A stretch of 41,933 nucleotides of DNA from an uncultured Eubacteriales bacterium. GTDB lineage: Bacteria; Bacillota; Clostridia; Peptostreptococcales; Anaerovoracaceae. The stretch is taken from the NCBI GenBank assembly GCA_902772685.1, contig CACYBO010000080.1:1-41933 (forward strand), in the 5' to 3' direction. The notes below the pieces were generated by a model. That model saw only the letters and a program-made list of their open reading frames with translations, ran no database searches and was not told the DNA's origin. Position numbers and translations under genes: made by a program. This document shows, one piece after another, positions 32,848 through 40,991 of the stretch (position 1 is the first letter of the stretch; each line of letters opens with the position of its first letter).

Positions 32848-34070
32848 AAAAACTGATGATCGTAGGGGCCGGTGTATACCAGGTCCCTATTATTGAAAAA
32901 GCAAAAAAACGCGGACTTTACACCATAGCCATTTCACCGTACGGCGACTATCCCGGTCTGGCTGCAGCCGATAAAACATACGATCTGGATGTTCGTGATG
33001 AAGAAGGCATTCTGAAGGCCGCCATCCAAGAGAAAATAGACGGCATCATTACAGATCAGACCGACATGGCAATGCGGTCTGTTGCTTATGTTGCCGAAAA
33101 ACTGGGCCTGCCCGGCATCGGGTACGAGTGCGCTAAACTCTTTACTGACAAGTACGCAATGCGCATGAAGAGTGAGGAACTCGGACTTCCCTCCATCAAA
33201 TGCGCAACTGTCGAGTCGTATGAAGAAGCAGAAGAGTTTTTCTCATCACTCCAATCCAGCGTCATACTGAAACCTGTCGATAATCAGGGCAGCCGCGGTG
33301 TCTGCAGAGCCGATGATACTGCGCAGCTTAGAGATGCCTTCAGCGAGGCACAGAAGTACTCTGCCTCCGGGCATGTCATCATCGAGCAGTTCATTGAAGG
33401 CGATGAATATGAAGTAGATTCTATCGTAATCGACGGACACGAACACACTCTCATGTATGGGGATATTGTTCTTTTTGATCTCCCGGATGTGTTCTCTTCC
33501 TCTACCAGAATGTACCCTTCCTGCCGCGATCCGGAGGTGGTAAATCGTCTCCTGAAACTGAACCGGGACACCATTGAAGGGTTCGGGCTCAAGTGCGGTC
33601 TCACCCACAGCGAATACATCGCAGACGCAAACGGACAGCCCTACCTCATTGAAGCAGCCGCGCGGGGCGGCGGTGCTTTTGTTTCATCCGATATCACTCT
33701 GCTTCAGACCGGTCTTGACACTTCGGAGTATCTGATCGATATGGCCCTCGGCGAGCCTGTAAACGCAGATGCCATAGGAAGCAATCTGTGCCACTGCGGT
33801 ACGCTTTCCTTTTATCTGCCGGAGGGAACTGTTGTGAAGGCGGACGGCATCGAAGAGGCCCTCGCTCTGAATTTTGTCAGTGCCAGCCTTATAGGTGAAA
33901 TCACAGTCGGCATGAAGACAGAAGCTTTTTCGGACAAGACATCCCGCTTCATATCTGTTCTCCGGGCTGATTCAAGAGAGGAACTGGAGGAGAACTACCG
34001 GACATTCAGAAAGACATTGGACATAGAAGTCGAAACTGACGACGGCATCAAGGGTCCAATTTGGAAATAA
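32844..34070 (+). CDS. ATP-grasp ligase, first of a tandem pair
   Basis: A 408-residue enzyme. The N-terminal Rossmann-like part begins KKLMIVGAGVYQVPIIEKAK and includes DYPG and DGIITDQTDMA. The ATP-grasp core has ILKPVDNQGSRGV around 147-160 (nucleotide loop), EQFIEGDEYEVDS, GLTHSEYI and LIEAAARGGGAF (metal-binding Glu and GGG turn). The fold is shared with PurK/PurT, carbamoyl-phosphate synthase and amino-acid ligases, which join a carboxylate to an amine through acyl phosphate. The ATG overlaps the GT2 stop (ATGA). The C-terminus ends GPIWK, matching GPIWE in its neighbour. Substrates unknown; amide formation on an amino sugar or a small precursor is a guess from context. Confidence 0.88.
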   Translation: MKKLMIVGAGVYQVPIIEKAKKRGLYTIAISPYGDYPGLAAADKTYDLDVRDEEGILKAAIQEKIDGIITDQTDMAMRSVAYVAEKLGLPGIGYECAKLFTDKYAMRMKSEELGLPSIKCATVESYEEAEEFFSSLQSSVILKPVDNQGSRGVCRADDTAQLRDAFSEAQKYSASGHVIIEQFIEGDEYEVDSIVIDGHEHTLMYGDIVLFDLPDVFSSSTRMYPSCRDPEVVNRLLKLNRDTIEGFGLKCGLTHSEYIADANGQPYLIEAAARGGGAFVSSDITLLQTGLDTSEYLIDMALGEPVNADAIGSNLCHCGTLSFYLPEGTVVKADGIEEALALNFVSASLIGEITVGMKTEAFSDKTSRFISVLRADSREELEENYRTFRKTLDIEVETDDGIKGPIWK

Positions 34071-34071
34071 C

Positions 34072-34078
34072 AAAGGAG
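34072..34078 (+). promoter_or_regulatory. Ribosome binding site supporting a TTG start
   Basis: AAAGGAG lies seven bases before the TTG at 34086. With the conserved KKLMI N-terminus shared with the first ATP-grasp protein, it fixes a non-ATG start. Confidence 0.65.
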
Positions 34079-34085
34079 AAATAAC

Positions 34086-35312
34086 TTGAAAAAACTGATG
34101 ATACTCGGCGCAGGTACCTACCAGGTCGATCTGATAAAAAAGAGCAAAGAACTGGGGCATGAGACCATCGTCGTCTCCCCCGGGGACTACCCCGGCATGA
34201 AGTACGCGGACAAGGTCCTCGATGTCAACATCCTGGATCATGAAGCAGTCCACGAGGCTGCCCGAAGGGAACAGGTCGACGGCATTATTTCCGACCAGAC
34301 GGATATGGCCGTTTACTCCATCGCTTATGCCTGTGAGAAGCTGGGGCTTCCCGGCAACGGCACTGAAGTCGCGTCCCTCTTTATCGATAAGCATCTCATG
34401 CGCGTCCGCTGCCAGCAGCTCGGGCTTCCTACGATTCCTTCTGAGCAGGTATCTTCTTTTGATGAGGCTATGGAATCGCTTGGACGCATCGGTCTTCCGG
34501 CGATCATCAAACCGGTTGACAGCGGCGGAAGCAAAGGCGTCACCCGCATTGATACGACCGACGATCTGAAAGCACATTATGAAGAGGCTGCCGGCTTCTC
34601 AGGAAACGGCAAGGTCATCGTCGAAAAATTCATAACCGGAAGAGAATTTGAAGTGGACTCCATCGCTGTCGGCGGAGACGTCCGGACGCTCATGTACGCC
34701 GATTTGAACGAGTTCAAAATCCCTAATATCTTCGCCTCTATGACGAGACTGTATCCTTCTGTAGCAGATCAGAAGACCGTGGACCGTCTGCTCGCTTACG
34801 ACAGAGCCGTTCTGGAGGGTTTCGGCATGGTTCAGGGTCTCACCCACAGCGAGTACATCATGGATGATGAAACAGGCGAGATCTATCTGATTGAAACTGC
34901 TCTGCGCGGCGGGGGAACTTACATCTCCTCACATATTGCGGAGCTTCAAACCCATATAAACACATCCCAGTTCCTGATCCAGATGGCTCTGGGGGAACTG
35001 GACGGTGTTCCTCAGTTTGAAACTGCACGCTGTCACAGCGGATATGTTGCGTTCTACCTGCCTCCGGGCAAAGTGGCTTCCCTGGAAGGAGTTTCTGCTG
35101 TAATGGATCTGCCGTTTGTGGCTAAGACCACAATGGAATCCCTCCGCGAGGGCGACGTAACCCGTGAGTTTCACGATAAACGCAACAGGCACGCCGTCAT
35201 CCTGAGCGGCTCTTCCCGCGAAGAACTGAACGAGAGAATCGAACAAGTAAAAAGCCTCCTGAAGATCCGTATCGAAACTCCAGAAGGCCTTCGCGGTCCT
35301 ATTTGGGAATAG
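34086..35312 (+). CDS. ATP-grasp ligase, second of a tandem pair
   Basis: A 408-residue paralogue of the preceding protein, equal in length and colinear throughout: KKLMILGAGTYQVDLI, IISDQTDMAVYSIAYACEKL, IIKPVDSGGSKGV (ATP loop), VEKFITGREFEVDS, GLTHSEYI, LIETALRGGGTY and a final GPIWE. It begins with TTG behind AAAGGAG, 15 bases after the first ligase. The pair clearly arose by tandem duplication but has diverged widely outside the motifs, so the two probably act on different substrates, in sequence, or as a heteromer. The gene ends 22 bases from the convergent lipoprotein gene, with no obvious terminator between. Substrates unknown. Confidence 0.88.
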   Translation: MKKLMILGAGTYQVDLIKKSKELGHETIVVSPGDYPGMKYADKVLDVNILDHEAVHEAARREQVDGIISDQTDMAVYSIAYACEKLGLPGNGTEVASLFIDKHLMRVRCQQLGLPTIPSEQVSSFDEAMESLGRIGLPAIIKPVDSGGSKGVTRIDTTDDLKAHYEEAAGFSGNGKVIVEKFITGREFEVDSIAVGGDVRTLMYADLNEFKIPNIFASMTRLYPSVADQKTVDRLLAYDRAVLEGFGMVQGLTHSEYIMDDETGEIYLIETALRGGGTYISSHIAELQTHINTSQFLIQMALGELDGVPQFETARCHSGYVAFYLPPGKVASLEGVSAVMDLPFVAKTTMESLREGDVTREFHDKRNRHAVILSGSSREELNERIEQVKSLLKIRIETPEGLRGPIWE

Positions 35313-35334
35313 CCTGCGCTGCAGCTGTCCCTTC

Positions 35335-35769
35335 TTATCTGTGGAAGCCCACGTGCTCCCCTTCGTAATACATCTTCAGACCGCCCTTAGGGGTGTAGAC
35401 GTAATCACACGGGAGTATTCCGTCTTCATCGACGAGAGTTACCTGTTCGCCGTTTCTGCTCCATGTACCGGTGACTTCTTCGCCCGTGACGACAGCTTTG
35501 TAGGTTCCATCTTCGTTAAAAGTGATCTCGAACCCGTCGAACATGTTCACGGCTTTGCCTGAGTCGGCGATCCATTTTCCGTAGAAGGACTGATCGTCAA
35601 TCGGTCTTCCGTCCACGTCAGTTCCTACTGTCGGATCCGTAATTGCCTGCGTCGTCGTAGTCGCATCATCGGAACCCTCAGATTCTGAATCCCCTGACCC
35701 GCATGCGCCGAATGCAAAGAGCATTACCAGTACCGCAATTACGGCGAAAAGTGTTTTTTTGTTTTTCAT
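35335..35769 (-). CDS. Small lipoprotein, lipocalin-like
   Basis: A 144-residue exported lipoprotein. The signal peptide ends in AFGAC with Cys23 as the lipidated residue, followed by a Ser/Asp/Thr-rich tether to about residue 50. The rest (FYGKWIADSGKAVN, FEITFNEDGTYKAV, GTWSRNGEQVTLVD) is a short beta-rich domain like lipocalin-type lipoproteins common in Clostridia. GGAGG stands before the ATG. It follows yfhO after 16 bases, so it is probably co-transcribed. No function is assigned; binding of a hydrophobic or glycan ligand at the membrane surface is only a possibility. Confidence 0.85.
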   Translation of the reverse strand: MKNKKTLFAVIAVLVMLFAFGACGSGDSESEGSDDATTTTQAITDPTVGTDVDGRPIDDQSFYGKWIADSGKAVNMFDGFEITFNEDGTYKAVVTGEEVTGTWSRNGEQVTLVDEDGILPCDYVYTPKGGLKMYYEGEHVGFHR

Positions 35770-35785
35770 TATAAAACCTCCAATC

Positions 35786-38509
35786 TTACTTCCCTGTTGT
35801 CTTATTCAGGTTCTTTCTGCGTCTGAACAGGAGTCCCGTTCCGATAAGCGCCAGAAGCCCCACAGCGCTGGCTGCCAGTCCGACATCATGATACTTGTAC
35901 TCGTACTGCAGCACGATTTCATGCTTGCCAGCCGGCACCTCCACCCCTGCAAAGGCAATATTCACGTCGTTTATCCTGTCGGCTTCCTGTCCGTCCACAT
36001 ATAAATGCCAGTTGTTGTAGGAAGGAATCGAGAAGAATACGATACTCTCCTCGTCCACGTCCACAGTTCCCTTAACTGTTTCTTCGCTATATGATGATAT
36101 CACATATTTCTCATCTTCGCACTGCTGTGCGTATTTATCGTAATTTTCTGCCGACATGGCTGAAAGGTGAAGGTCATCAAAGGTGTACTCCCCTTCATCC
36201 TCCAGGACGACACGAATGGTGCCGCTGTAATTGTCGTAGTATCCCATGTTGAGATCGTAATCGCAGATGCCGGGTATTGTCTGATTGCTGGAATCATTCA
36301 TGGCAGTCTGCAGCAGTTTCTCATTCTGGCAGATTATCGTAATATCGTCCGATCCTTTTCTCTGAAGGTCATCAAATGATACGATCAGCTGGCTGTCCTT
36401 AACATCCTTTACCTCCAGATCAAAGCTGGCGTTGTCTTTGTCGGTCTTTATCGTGCCCCCGTCTTCACCTATTGTGACTTCGGCGCCGTCCGACCCTTTG
36501 ACTTCAAATGGCATCTCCGTAATATCCGTCTCGATATCCGCCGCCGTTACCTTCTGAACGTCTGTCTTCTCATCGTCCGGAACGACTGCCGCCTGCAGCA
36601 GAGCCTGCTCCCGTTCGAGGCGCGACAGTTTCAGGAACTCACTTTCGCTGATGCATTTGTCATATGCAAAACCAAGTCCGACATCGTATCTGTTCTCAAA
36701 GATATTTACTCCGTCGATGTTCTCACGGAATTCAAATCCGTGTCCGGCGTACTGATCGGATCCGAAATAACCGTTCTTCAGATCATCGCCCAGGAAGTAC
36801 TTGACCCCGACAAGGGTGTCGATGCCCATTCTGTTGTCATTTGACAGGACATATACTCTCTTCAGATATCCGTAATTGTTCCCGACGTCCTTGTTGAACT
36901 CGAGAAGTCTCGCCGGAAGTTTGGAATTATAAATGTACAGTGTCTTTGTCTGCCACCATGTATTCTCATTTGCCGGATACTTCATCTGGTGATGGAGCGT
37001 CAGACCATCCACCTGATCGATCCTGTAGAATCCGTCATCATCGATCATGTTTCCAACTCTCTGCGTCGACTGCTCAAGCTGCTGATTGATCTGGTTGTTC
37101 CGCAGGAAATCCTTGGCGTGGTGCAGGAAAGCCCAGTTCCACCCTACTATTATGGCGCCGAGGGTGAAGAATATGATCAGTTTCTCCCGGAAACCCGGTC
37201 TGCTGACGATCGCCTTGATGTCCAGTTTTATGCAGAGCAGAATCACCAGTCCGGCGAAGATGTTCCACGGAACAAAGAATGTCGCCGTAGGTCCGAATGT
37301 CACTGCATCTGTAAAAGGCGCGGCAAGAGTCCACAGCGCTGTCGCCGCAAGTGCGCACGCCATGATGATCATGCTGCTCCTCTGCCTGAGTTTCTCCATA
37401 TCAAATACATCCATGGCTGCCCAGACAGCGAAGAACAGGAATGTGAATGTCCATCTCAGTGTAGGATATCCAAAAGCGTTGAACATGCTGCAGAAGAACG
37501 GCAGCAGCATCATGATGAAGAGTATGATCGTCATCACGATGTGAGTCGACTTTCTGTTGATAAACCGGACTGCAACCGGAAGCAGCATGAGAACCAGAAC
37601 CGGCAGACCGATATCCAGATAATCGTCCGTCATGCCCCTTCCCAGAAGCCGTTCCCCGAAACCAATGTAGTAATTGATCCCGAAGAGAAGCGAGGATGTG
37701 TCCGTAGCGCTCTCCGTTGAGGAGCCGGACAGATCCGTAACTGAAGTGAGCATCGTAAAGGATGAAATCAGACAGCCGGCGATACCGTACAGAATGAATT
37801 TAACGATCCGCAGAGCAAAATCCTTGATGCTGAACTGATCGTGATACGCAAAGTACCTGAGGATGATATAAATGATGATCACGATTGCCGCCATGTAGGA
37901 GAAATAGAAATTCCTGATCATGTAGTACGCGACAACTGCGATGAAGAATATCGGGTTCCTGCCTTTGTACACCCAGTCCACCGACAGGACGAGCAGCGGG
38001 AACAGATACAGATTCAGCAGGAATGAACTCTGACAGAGCGCCACTTCGATGACCCAACCGGAAAAGGCGTAGCAGAGCGGTCCGAATATGCACTGCACAT
38101 CCTTCTGTCCGACAAACCTCATAAATGCCAGGAATGCCAGTCCGCCGAAGTACATCTTCAGAATTGTGGCAACGGTATATCCCAGCTCTATGTATCCCGC
38201 GGGGAACAGAGCAGCCAGGACCATAAACGGATCGATCAGATGCCCGATCGAAGTGTTCATTCCGAGGCCTTTGTTCCACGACCACATGTGGAACCCCTCT
38301 CCGTGCAGCAGATCTTCCAGCTGCTGTCTTACCTCGACCACCCAAAAGTAGGCCTGTTTATATCCGTCGCTGTACTGTATCACCGATTTATGCGCAAGCA
38401 CAAAAATAATAAACACACTGAGCGCGGTCCCCGCGAACAGCAGTGAATAAATCAGTACGATTTTTTTCGTCGACAATCTTTCAGTTGTAAGTCCGTTTTC
38501 TTGATTCAT
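35786..38509 (-). CDS. yfhO: YfhO family membrane glycosyltransferase (GT-C type)
   Basis: About 907 residues from the ATG at 38509. The open frame continues to 38542, but that stretch is the terminator hairpin of the upstream gene. A first helix, then YSDGYKQAYFW (outer acidic motif), WSWNKGLGMNTSIG, about a dozen membrane helices to near residue 460, a large extracytoplasmic beta-rich domain (FYRIDQVDG, GVKYFLGDD, YDVGLGFAY), and a last helix with an RRRK tail. This is the YfhO layout. In B. subtilis YfhO acts with CsbB and GtcA to glycosylate lipoteichoic acid; the GtrB/CsbB-like gene is 4 kb away on the other strand. The AAGGG site is very close to the ATG, so translation may be weak or begin elsewhere. 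Confidence 0.88.
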   Translation of the reverse strand: MNQENGLTTERLSTKKIVLIYSLLFAGTALSVFIIFVLAHKSVIQYSDGYKQAYFWVVEVRQQLEDLLHGEGFHMWSWNKGLGMNTSIGHLIDPFMVLAALFPAGYIELGYTVATILKMYFGGLAFLAFMRFVGQKDVQCIFGPLCYAFSGWVIEVALCQSSFLLNLYLFPLLVLSVDWVYKGRNPIFFIAVVAYYMIRNFYFSYMAAIVIIIYIILRYFAYHDQFSIKDFALRIVKFILYGIAGCLISSFTMLTSVTDLSGSSTESATDTSSLLFGINYYIGFGERLLGRGMTDDYLDIGLPVLVLMLLPVAVRFINRKSTHIVMTIILFIMMLLPFFCSMFNAFGYPTLRWTFTFLFFAVWAAMDVFDMEKLRQRSSMIIMACALAATALWTLAAPFTDAVTFGPTATFFVPWNIFAGLVILLCIKLDIKAIVSRPGFREKLIIFFTLGAIIVGWNWAFLHHAKDFLRNNQINQQLEQSTQRVGNMIDDDGFYRIDQVDGLTLHHQMKYPANENTWWQTKTLYIYNSKLPARLLEFNKDVGNNYGYLKRVYVLSNDNRMGIDTLVGVKYFLGDDLKNGYFGSDQYAGHGFEFRENIDGVNIFENRYDVGLGFAYDKCISESEFLKLSRLEREQALLQAAVVPDDEKTDVQKVTAADIETDITEMPFEVKGSDGAEVTIGEDGGTIKTDKDNASFDLEVKDVKDSQLIVSFDDLQRKGSDDITIICQNEKLLQTAMNDSSNQTIPGICDYDLNMGYYDNYSGTIRVVLEDEGEYTFDDLHLSAMSAENYDKYAQQCEDEKYVISSYSEETVKGTVDVDEESIVFFSIPSYNNWHLYVDGQEADRINDVNIAFAGVEVPAGKHEIVLQYEYKYHDVGLAASAVGLLALIGTGLLFRRRKNLNKTTGK

Positions 38510-38515
38510 TCCCTT

Positions 38516-38550
38516 AAAAAAAGGCACTATGAACCACTTCATAGTGCCTT
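38516..38550 (-). terminator. Rho-independent terminator between the L,D-transpeptidase-like gene and yfhO
   Basis: A perfect 13-base stem (38521-38533 with 38538-38550) and a four-base loop, followed on the minus strand by seven Ts. It ends 15 bases after the stop of the upstream gene and abuts the ribosome site and ATG of yfhO, so it both ends one transcript and may restrict expression of the next. Confidence 0.88.
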
Positions 38551-38564
38551 CAACTCAACTGTTT

Positions 38565-40010
38565 CTAATATACGCAGACTCTGGTCTTAATAGGAATCGT
38601 GTTGTATATCCATTTAGCCTGACTCTTCGTGTTTCTCACGCAGCCGCCGCTGTGCGGAACGCCGAAGCAGCTCGGGTTGCCCCATGAATGCATAGCAACC
38701 TGTGAGTAGAACATTGTCCAGTATGACAGGCTGTGTCTGCTTCTTACTTTCCTGAAGACTTTCCAGTTTCCTGTAGCTGTGCAGCTCATCAGCTTACCGG
38801 ATGAAATCTCCCAGTTCTTACCCTTGATGGACTTCCACTTACCCTTGGAGCCCTTGAAGAAGTAAATATGCTGCGTGTACAGGCTGATCCATACCAGATA
38901 CTTGGTATTGCTCTTCAGCTTCATATGGTTGACGAAGTCCTCTGCTTCCTTAGGCGAATAGGTTATCTTCTTGCTGTATATGAGTTTCTTGTTGTTTCCA
39001 AGGACTCTCGGATAGAAATTGATCTTGGAGTTGTTGTCGCTCTTGCAGACTCTGAATCTGCTGCATACGAACCCCTTGGCGATGTATTTCTTTCCCTTCT
39101 TCAGTTTCATGCCTCTCTTCTTACCCTGCGCGGATGTGTAGGCATATCCGCTCCTCTTCGGAGTGAAGGTAGCATACAGCGCACGGACAGGCTTGCAGTT
39201 GTCAATCACTTTAGCCTTGCCGTATATGGTCTTCCCATTTACGTTCTTAAACGCCTTAACGGAGAACTTATACGTTGCGAGGGATGTTCCTTTACGCTCC
39301 ATCGCTCTGACTCTCCAGGTTATCTTGCTTGAAGTTTCTTTTACGCCCTTGACTTCTTTCGGAGTGTCTTTATACAGGTTCTTTTTCTTGTCATATCTGT
39401 ATACGACATAACCGTCCGCATTCGGAACCGGATCCCATGACAGATTGACTGAAGCAAAGTCAGACGTATATTTGAGGTTTTTAATATCACCGACTGTAGT
39501 AGCCTGAGGCGTTAATTTGCACTCATTGCTGGAAACGACTGTCTCGCCTTCTTTTGACTCAACAACAAACGTATACGCAGTTCCATTGGTAAGTCCTGTC
39601 TTCTCATACGTCATGGTTGTAGACGGAATATTTGTGGCGATTTCCTGACCATTCATTTTAACGGTAAACACCGTTTCCGCAGTAACTTCACCCGATACTG
39701 ACCACTCAAGAGAGACCTGACCGTCCCCGGCTTTTCCTGAGAGCGCAATTGCACTTACTGTCTGTGCTTCCAGGGTTACCGGTTCTTCCTCCGGAGTTCC
39801 CTCATCGATAGGTTCTTCCACAGTTGCATCCGGGTCCTCGGCTTCTTCAGCGATACCCTCTTCAGGCTCTGCCTGTGGAATGTCTTCCTCTGTTACTGTC
39901 ACTTCAGGTTCAGAACCTTCTGCCGGCGCTTTTGTTATCGCCATTACATCGGCAAATGAAAAAGTCACCATCACAGCGATTGAAACAGCAACGCATAATG
40001 CTTTCCTCAT
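38565..40010 (-). CDS. Secreted L,D-transpeptidase-like (YkuD) protein with Fn3-like domains
   Basis: About 481 residues from the ATG at 40010, which follows GGAAGAGG; the open frame extends upstream into the promoter. Order: signal peptide about 1-25, acidic Glu/Pro linker to about 85, Fn3-like domains about 87-170 and 175-265, then a C-terminal YkuD-like domain (YLVWISLYTQHIYFF, TGNWKVFRK, MHSWGNP, HSGGCVRN). Cys near 455 is the nucleophile, and the His 16 residues upstream fits the catalytic His of L,D-transpeptidases. The usual SHGC reads SGGC. Such enzymes make 3-3 cross-links or attach proteins to peptidoglycan. It has its own promoter and terminator, so it is a separate unit within the glycan locus. 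Confidence 0.85.
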   Translation of the reverse strand: MRKALCVAVSIAVMVTFSFADVMAITKAPAEGSEPEVTVTEEDIPQAEPEEGIAEEAEDPDATVEEPIDEGTPEEEPVTLEAQTVSAIALSGKAGDGQVSLEWSVSGEVTAETVFTVKMNGQEIATNIPSTTMTYEKTGLTNGTAYTFVVESKEGETVVSSNECKLTPQATTVGDIKNLKYTSDFASVNLSWDPVPNADGYVVYRYDKKKNLYKDTPKEVKGVKETSSKITWRVRAMERKGTSLATYKFSVKAFKNVNGKTIYGKAKVIDNCKPVRALYATFTPKRSGYAYTSAQGKKRGMKLKKGKKYIAKGFVCSRFRVCKSDNNSKINFYPRVLGNNKKLIYSKKITYSPKEAEDFVNHMKLKSNTKYLVWISLYTQHIYFFKGSKGKWKSIKGKNWEISSGKLMSCTATGNWKVFRKVRSRHSLSYWTMFYSQVAMHSWGNPSCFGVPHSGGCVRNTKSQAKWIYNTIPIKTRVCVY

Positions 40011-40063
40011 AATACCTCTTCCTTTCAATCTGAAATCATTTTTCATACATAAATCGTCAAAAC

Positions 40064-40092
40064 ATAATAACACATATTTTGCCCGATTTCAA
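40064..40092 (-). promoter_or_regulatory. Extended -10 promoter of the L,D-transpeptidase-like gene
   Basis: TTGAAA (40087-40092), a 17-base spacer, then TG-T-TATTAT (-10 at 40064-40069) on the minus strand. Each hexamer matches consensus at five of six positions. Transcription would start near 40057, giving a leader of about 47 bases and confirming the ATG at 40010. Confidence 0.8.
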
Positions 40093-40103
40093 CCAAAATA
40101 GCG

Positions 40104-40973
40104 TCACAGCAGCGAAAGCAGATACTTGCCGTATTCGGTCATAGAGAGTTCCTCTCCGATTGCTCTGAGCTGGTCATCATCAATGAATCCGCGGCGCCAT
40201 ACGATTTCTTCGAGGCAGGCAATATAGAATCCCTGACGCGCCTGAACCGCCTCGACAAATTCTGCGGCTTTGAGCATTCCTTCCGGGCTGCCTGTATCCA
40301 GCCAGGCCATTCCTCTCTTCATCAAAGCAACCTTGAGCCTGCCGGCTTCCAGGTATGCATTGTTCACCGATGTGATTTCCACCTCGCCTCTTGCAGACGG
40401 CTTGACGTTCTTCGCAATTTCTATGACATTGTTGTCGTAGAAGTAAAGCCCCGGAACCGCGAAGTTCGACTTCGGAACCGCCGGCTTCTCTTCGATGGAA
40501 ATAACATTGTTGTCCTCATCGAACTCAACTACGCCAAAAGCAGTTGCGTCCTTTACCGGATAACCAAACACCATGGCTCCTCCGGCTTCAGCGATCTGCC
40601 TCTTTGACTCGTTCAGGATCTTCGTCAGATCCTGCCCGTAAAATACATTGTCGCCGAGGACCAGACACACATCATCATCACCGATGAATTCCTCGCCTAC
40701 GATGAAGGCGTCTGCCAGTCCTCTCGGCTTATCCTGGATTTTGTACTGGAAGTTGACGCCCAATTTGCTTCCGTCGCCCAGCAGATCCTCATAGTCTCCG
40801 ATATCAGCAGGCGTGGATATGATCAGAATATCCTTGATTCCCGCCAGAAGCAGAACGGATATCGGATAATAAACAAGCGGTTTGTCGTATATCGGCAGAA
40901 GCTGTTTTGATATTGCTTTTGTCATTGGATACAGACGTGTGCCCTTACCGCCGGCCAGTATGATTCCCTTCAT
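40104..40973 (-). CDS. rfbA: Glucose-1-phosphate thymidylyltransferase
   Basis: A 289-residue protein of standard RmlA length. GGKGTRLYPMT at 8-18 is the nucleotide-binding loop, KQLLPIYDKP binds the sugar phosphate, LGDNVFYG carries the metal Asp, and FVIGEEFIGDD-type and EEKP segments are all present. It makes dTDP-glucose from dTTP and glucose 1-phosphate. GGAGGT precedes the ATG, 18 bases after the aminotransferase stop. With RfbB (24721-25740) and the WecE-like enzyme it forms a route to dTDP-4-amino-4,6-dideoxygalactose. Confidence 0.96.
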   Translation of the reverse strand: MKGIILAGGKGTRLYPMTKAISKQLLPIYDKPLVYYPISVLLLAGIKDILIISTPADIGDYEDLLGDGSKLGVNFQYKIQDKPRGLADAFIVGEEFIGDDDVCLVLGDNVFYGQDLTKILNESKRQIAEAGGAMVFGYPVKDATAFGVVEFDEDNNVISIEEKPAVPKSNFAVPGLYFYDNNVIEIAKNVKPSARGEVEITSVNNAYLEAGRLKVALMKRGMAWLDTGSPEGMLKAAEFVEAVQARQGFYIACLEEIVWRRGFIDDDQLRAIGEELSMTEYGKYLLSLL

Positions 40974-40991
40974 GATTTACACCTCCCGGTT

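Noticed and set aside
35313..35334. GCTGCAGC palindrome between convergent genes, considered as a bidirectional terminator
   Set aside because: The stem is too short and no T-run follows on either strand.
38510..38542. N-terminal extension of YfhO starting MKWFIVPFFKG
   Set aside because: Those codons are the terminator hairpin and T-run of the upstream gene, so they are unlikely to be coding.
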